Source: Hofstenia miamia
Lineage: Eukaryota; Xenacoelomorpha; Acoela
Reading direction: 5' to 3'
Assembly: GCA_004352715.1 (NCBI GenBank)
Contig: SCFE01000004.1
Span: 3,300,394-3,364,393, forward strand
DNA length: 64,000 nucleotides
The notes below the pieces were generated by a model, which saw nothing but the letters and a program-made list of their open reading frames with translations, ran no database searches and was not told where the DNA came from. Positions 61,193 through 64,000 of this stretch are shown here, piece after piece. Position numbers and translations under genes: made by a program. Positions within the stretch are counted from its first letter, which is position 1; each line of letters starts with the position of its first letter.

Positions 61193-61732
61193 CAGCACTG
61201 AGGACAGCACTGAGGACCTGTTAACCTTCAAGAACATGACGAATTCCAATTGCATGGGTGTCATGCTTTGCGTCATGCTTTCCTGACTTGCTTAGCTGAA
61301 CTGAACAGACAACTGAACAGACTGGAAGCCAGGTTGGAAGGACACCCAACACGACACCCAACAAGCGGAGACTTTTTTTTCAAAGGAACTTCAGCAAAGT
61401 TAAGCGAGTTTGGCTGATCAGGAACAACAGAAATTTCATTTTCTCCAAAAACATACGCCAGAATATCGGTTTCAATATCGGCCAAATTTTCACCTAAATT
61501 TGCACCTAAGATAGCATTCTCCAGTAGTGGTGAATGAACGATAGTCGAGTTCTTTTCGAGATAATTTCGGAATAGTGGAAATTCTTCTATCAAAGAATCG
61601 AAGAGTATGCGCACATCCCCAAGGACATCCCCAAGGTCCTGTAATTTATCCTGTAATTTATTAATGACAAAATTAACTGAGAATAAGGTTTTCAGTTAGG
61701 TTTTCAGTTTTGGCGAAAGTGTTGGCGAAAGT
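61193..61732. repeat. Cluster C of period-12 doublets (10 sites in 540 bp)
   Basis: Sites: 61193 (CAGCACTGAGGA), 61260 (GTCATGCTTTGC, one mismatch), 61299 (AACTGAACAGAC), 61341 (GACACCCAACAC, one mismatch), 61462 (AATATCGG, 8 matches), 61484 (AAATTTTCACCT, one mismatch), 61613 (ACATCCCCAAGG), 61637 (TCCTGTAATTTA), 61686 (AGGTTTTCAGTT) and 61710 (TTGGCGAAAGTG, running into the gap). A weaker one is at 61323. Every offset is 12. Within the hAT frame they insert four residues each; the one at 61686-61709 creates a stop. Confidence 0.92.
61273..61696 (-). CDS. hAT transposase, C-terminal end, studded with 4-residue duplications
   Basis: The frame ends with a stop at 61273-61275. It contains VRILFDSLIEEFPLFRNYLE, NSTIVHSPLLENAI and ADIETDILAYVFGENE, matching the hAT C-terminal region in which ILFDxLIEEFP and IVHSPxFENA-type strings precede the end of the protein. 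Doublets show as LQDK/LQD, LGDV/LGDV, GANL/GENL, VGCR/VGCP and LFSC/LFSS. Upstream the frame meets a stop near 61697 that is created by the doublet at 61686-61709, so this copy is broken there. It may be the missing half of the transposase at 2127-3068, or another copy of that family. Confidence 0.7.
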
Positions 61733-62732
61733 NNNNNNNNNNNNNNNNNNNNNNNNNNNNNNNNNNNNNNNNNNNNNNNNNNNNNNNNNNNNNNNNNNNN
61801 NNNNNNNNNNNNNNNNNNNNNNNNNNNNNNNNNNNNNNNNNNNNNNNNNNNNNNNNNNNNNNNNNNNNNNNNNNNNNNNNNNNNNNNNNNNNNNNNNNNN
61901 NNNNNNNNNNNNNNNNNNNNNNNNNNNNNNNNNNNNNNNNNNNNNNNNNNNNNNNNNNNNNNNNNNNNNNNNNNNNNNNNNNNNNNNNNNNNNNNNNNNN
62001 NNNNNNNNNNNNNNNNNNNNNNNNNNNNNNNNNNNNNNNNNNNNNNNNNNNNNNNNNNNNNNNNNNNNNNNNNNNNNNNNNNNNNNNNNNNNNNNNNNNN
62101 NNNNNNNNNNNNNNNNNNNNNNNNNNNNNNNNNNNNNNNNNNNNNNNNNNNNNNNNNNNNNNNNNNNNNNNNNNNNNNNNNNNNNNNNNNNNNNNNNNNN
62201 NNNNNNNNNNNNNNNNNNNNNNNNNNNNNNNNNNNNNNNNNNNNNNNNNNNNNNNNNNNNNNNNNNNNNNNNNNNNNNNNNNNNNNNNNNNNNNNNNNNN
62301 NNNNNNNNNNNNNNNNNNNNNNNNNNNNNNNNNNNNNNNNNNNNNNNNNNNNNNNNNNNNNNNNNNNNNNNNNNNNNNNNNNNNNNNNNNNNNNNNNNNN
62401 NNNNNNNNNNNNNNNNNNNNNNNNNNNNNNNNNNNNNNNNNNNNNNNNNNNNNNNNNNNNNNNNNNNNNNNNNNNNNNNNNNNNNNNNNNNNNNNNNNNN
62501 NNNNNNNNNNNNNNNNNNNNNNNNNNNNNNNNNNNNNNNNNNNNNNNNNNNNNNNNNNNNNNNNNNNNNNNNNNNNNNNNNNNNNNNNNNNNNNNNNNNN
62601 NNNNNNNNNNNNNNNNNNNNNNNNNNNNNNNNNNNNNNNNNNNNNNNNNNNNNNNNNNNNNNNNNNNNNNNNNNNNNNNNNNNNNNNNNNNNNNNNNNNN
62701 NNNNNNNNNNNNNNNNNNNNNNNNNNNNNNNN
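61733..62732. other. Assembly gap of exactly 1000 N
   Basis: A placeholder gap. It is flanked on the left by the densest doublet cluster and on the right by a TA microsatellite, two contexts in which assemblers stop. Confidence 0.99.
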
Positions 62733-62759
62733 TATATATATATATATATATATATATAT
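62733..62759. repeat. (TA)n microsatellite at gap edge
   Basis: At least 27 bp of TA, continuing into the gap. It is followed by TGTGCTCCTGACAAAATG, related to the sequence after the TA tract at 54.65 kb. Confidence 0.9.
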
Positions 62760-63045
62760 GTGCTCCTGACAAAATGTTGCGGGTAATAATACTGGTAATG
62801 CTCTGGAAGTTTCAGACAACCGAAAGCTTACTAAATACGCAAAACCATGTTCAGCAGCTGGTATATCCTTCATACCACTATCGGTGGAAGCTCTAGGAGG
62901 ATGGTTACCAAAGTATTCTCCAAGATGTCTTTTATGTATTCTGCTATAAAGTGCCTCTTGCGATCTGAATACGATTTCTACATATTTTTTCCAGCAATTT
63001 CCAGTAATTTTACAGCGAGGAAATGCTACACTTCTATTATCAAGA
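62756..63045 (-). other. Candidate coding stretch, unrecognised
   Basis: An open minus-strand frame of about 95 codons before the microsatellite. It reads CKITGNCWKKYVEIVFRS, then EALYSRIHKRHLGEYFGN, HPPRASTDSGMKDIP, and AEHGFAYLVSFRLSETSRA. Composition and residue mix look coding, unlike the plus-strand frame over the same DNA (62847-63188). It runs into the (TA)n repeat and gap, so its downstream end is unknown. No family recognised. Confidence 0.3.
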
Positions 63046-64000
63046 TATGGTGGTTAGGGTTCAAGCAATTCATGTCTAATAGTGTTATCCTCAGCATCTC
63101 AACCATTGTACAATCTTCCAGTATCGATCACCCAAAAAATAATCATTGTAATGATAATTTTATGTGTATTGATTTTCGTTCTTTTTAAGAAAACTATTTT
63201 AAATTTGGTGATTCTTAAATATTCTATTTTGTAATGTTAATTTTGTAAAATATCATATATTTATCATTGTAGTAGTAGTAGTAGTAAATAACAAATATGA
63301 AAATCAATTTTTCATGTGAGTATTCCATCTCAAAATTCGCATTAAATTTTTCGGTAATATGCCTTGAATAAGCGTGTTTAAAGTTTGGGACCTTTTGAAA
63401 TAATGCAACTTTGCGAGTTCTTCCTATTTCTTCTTAGAACCTAAAGCATTTTTAAGTGTTTGCGATTTTATCATTTGAACCTTTTTGTTGACTAGGGTCT
63501 TTATAAAAATGTTTGAACGCAGTTTTTTTGAATGTACTTTAAAAGCATTTCTGAACTCCTTTAGTGCTTGCTAAATAATGATTAAATAAATTAAATATAA
63601 AATAAACTTACTTTAGGAGTACTAATTCGATTTTCAGATCCTTTTACTGAAGAACTTTGACAATTATCAAAGATTGTATCCTCAATCAACGCAAGAAAAC
63701 TCTAATCGTCGCTCCAACTGACTTCCATTACTGAAATGTATTGCAAAAATAGCAGTCACGTGTTATTTACAATAGAATAGGTTCTGATTCTGTGTGATTA
63801 ATTAAAATATATGATTCATCTATAAATTGTATACATTTAATACATTGCAAAACATTTGAATTATAAATTTAGGTGTACACATTTTAAAGTGCTTGATGCT
63901 GGAAATTCTTCTCATGTTAAGAATCGAAATATTAACAAAGTATAATATAAATTCAATTGTTAAAAAAACATTTAAAAATAATTATTTTACATTATCAATC
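63046..64000. other. Non-coding DNA with a (GTA)n tract
   Basis: GTAGTAGTAGTAGTAG at about 63271-63287 is a trinucleotide microsatellite. Nothing else was recognised. Confidence 0.5.

Larger units (their letters stand above)
61009..61732 (-). mobile_element. hAT element, 3' end (truncated by gap)
   Basis: Starts at the terminus CAGACACTGGAAATAA (61009-61024), followed by AT-rich subterminal blocks like those at 3335-3453. The coding frame runs leftward on the minus strand toward this end, so this is the 3' half of an element with the same termini as the truncated hAT at 2127-3453. It is cut by the second N gap. Confidence 0.8.

Noticed and set aside
54571-61732. Reading the 12-bp doublets as CRISPR repeats or a minisatellite
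   Set aside because: Each unit differs in sequence, occurs only twice and has no spacer; this is neither an array nor one repeated motif.
54571-61732. Reading the 12-bp doublets as target-site duplications left after transposon excision
   Set aside because: No footprint bases remain between units, and I know of no superfamily that makes constant 12-bp duplications. Kept only as a remote alternative.
61696-62873. Long open frames across the second gap
   Set aside because: Same reason; the real signal is the hAT C-terminus on the left and an unrelated minus-strand stretch on the right.
1-64000. tRNA, rRNA and other structured RNA genes
   Set aside because: No cloverleaf-like A/B-box pair or rRNA-like GC-rich block was seen; a covariance-model search could still find something I missed.

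Overview
The window is AT-rich, intron-bearing metazoan DNA with no operons, no bacterial gene layout and no long intact host gene. It is dominated by degraded eukaryotic transposable elements: hAT, Tc1/mariner, PIF/Harbinger-like and piggyBac-like elements, plus several non-LTR retrotransposons. A RING-H2 ubiquitin-ligase-like relic and a nuclear-receptor-like exon point to an animal. The repeat repertoire fits an AT-rich invertebrate (cnidarian, tunicate or sponge type), but the species cannot be fixed from the sequence alone.

Layout. 1-1126 is a near-identical partner of 56997-58524 and ends at a 1000-N gap. 2127-3453 is the N-terminal half of an apparently intact hAT transposase plus its terminal repeat. 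5719-5905 is a candidate nuclear-receptor exon with a decayed relative near 10.8 kb. 6925-8955 holds two non-LTR retrotransposons meeting tail to tail. 13.7-17.6 kb holds a PIF/Harbinger-like foldback element, an AGCCG-rich miniature element in two inverted copies, and a Tc1-like deletion derivative. 18924-20221 is a full-length but dead mariner/Tc1 element. From about 23.06 to 35.09 kb lies a gene-poor block almost free of CpG. 36692-37080 is a broken RING-H2 gene. 37144-39826 is a decayed reverse-transcriptase/endonuclease ORF cut by another mariner-like relic (39831-40470). 44.3-45.3 kb has LINE fragments. 50018-50898 is an exact 440-bp tandem duplication around a single N. 51131-51846 is a hAT-type and 53613-53819 a piggyBac-type miniature element. 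54.5-61.7 kb contains an unusual accumulation of exact period-12 doublets. The C-terminal end of a hAT transposase runs into a second 1000-N gap at 61733-62732.

The genes do not form a pathway. The two most unusual signals are (i) about 20 head-to-tail 12-bp duplications, almost confined to 54.5-61.7 kb and densest beside the second gap, and (ii) a 12-kb CpG desert flanked by ordinary CpG-containing DNA. Several assembly seams (two 1000-N gaps, one single-N duplicate join, one repeated 1.1-kb segment, and two complementary halves of a hAT element beside the two gaps) suggest that the scaffold order, or the separation of haplotypes, should be questioned.
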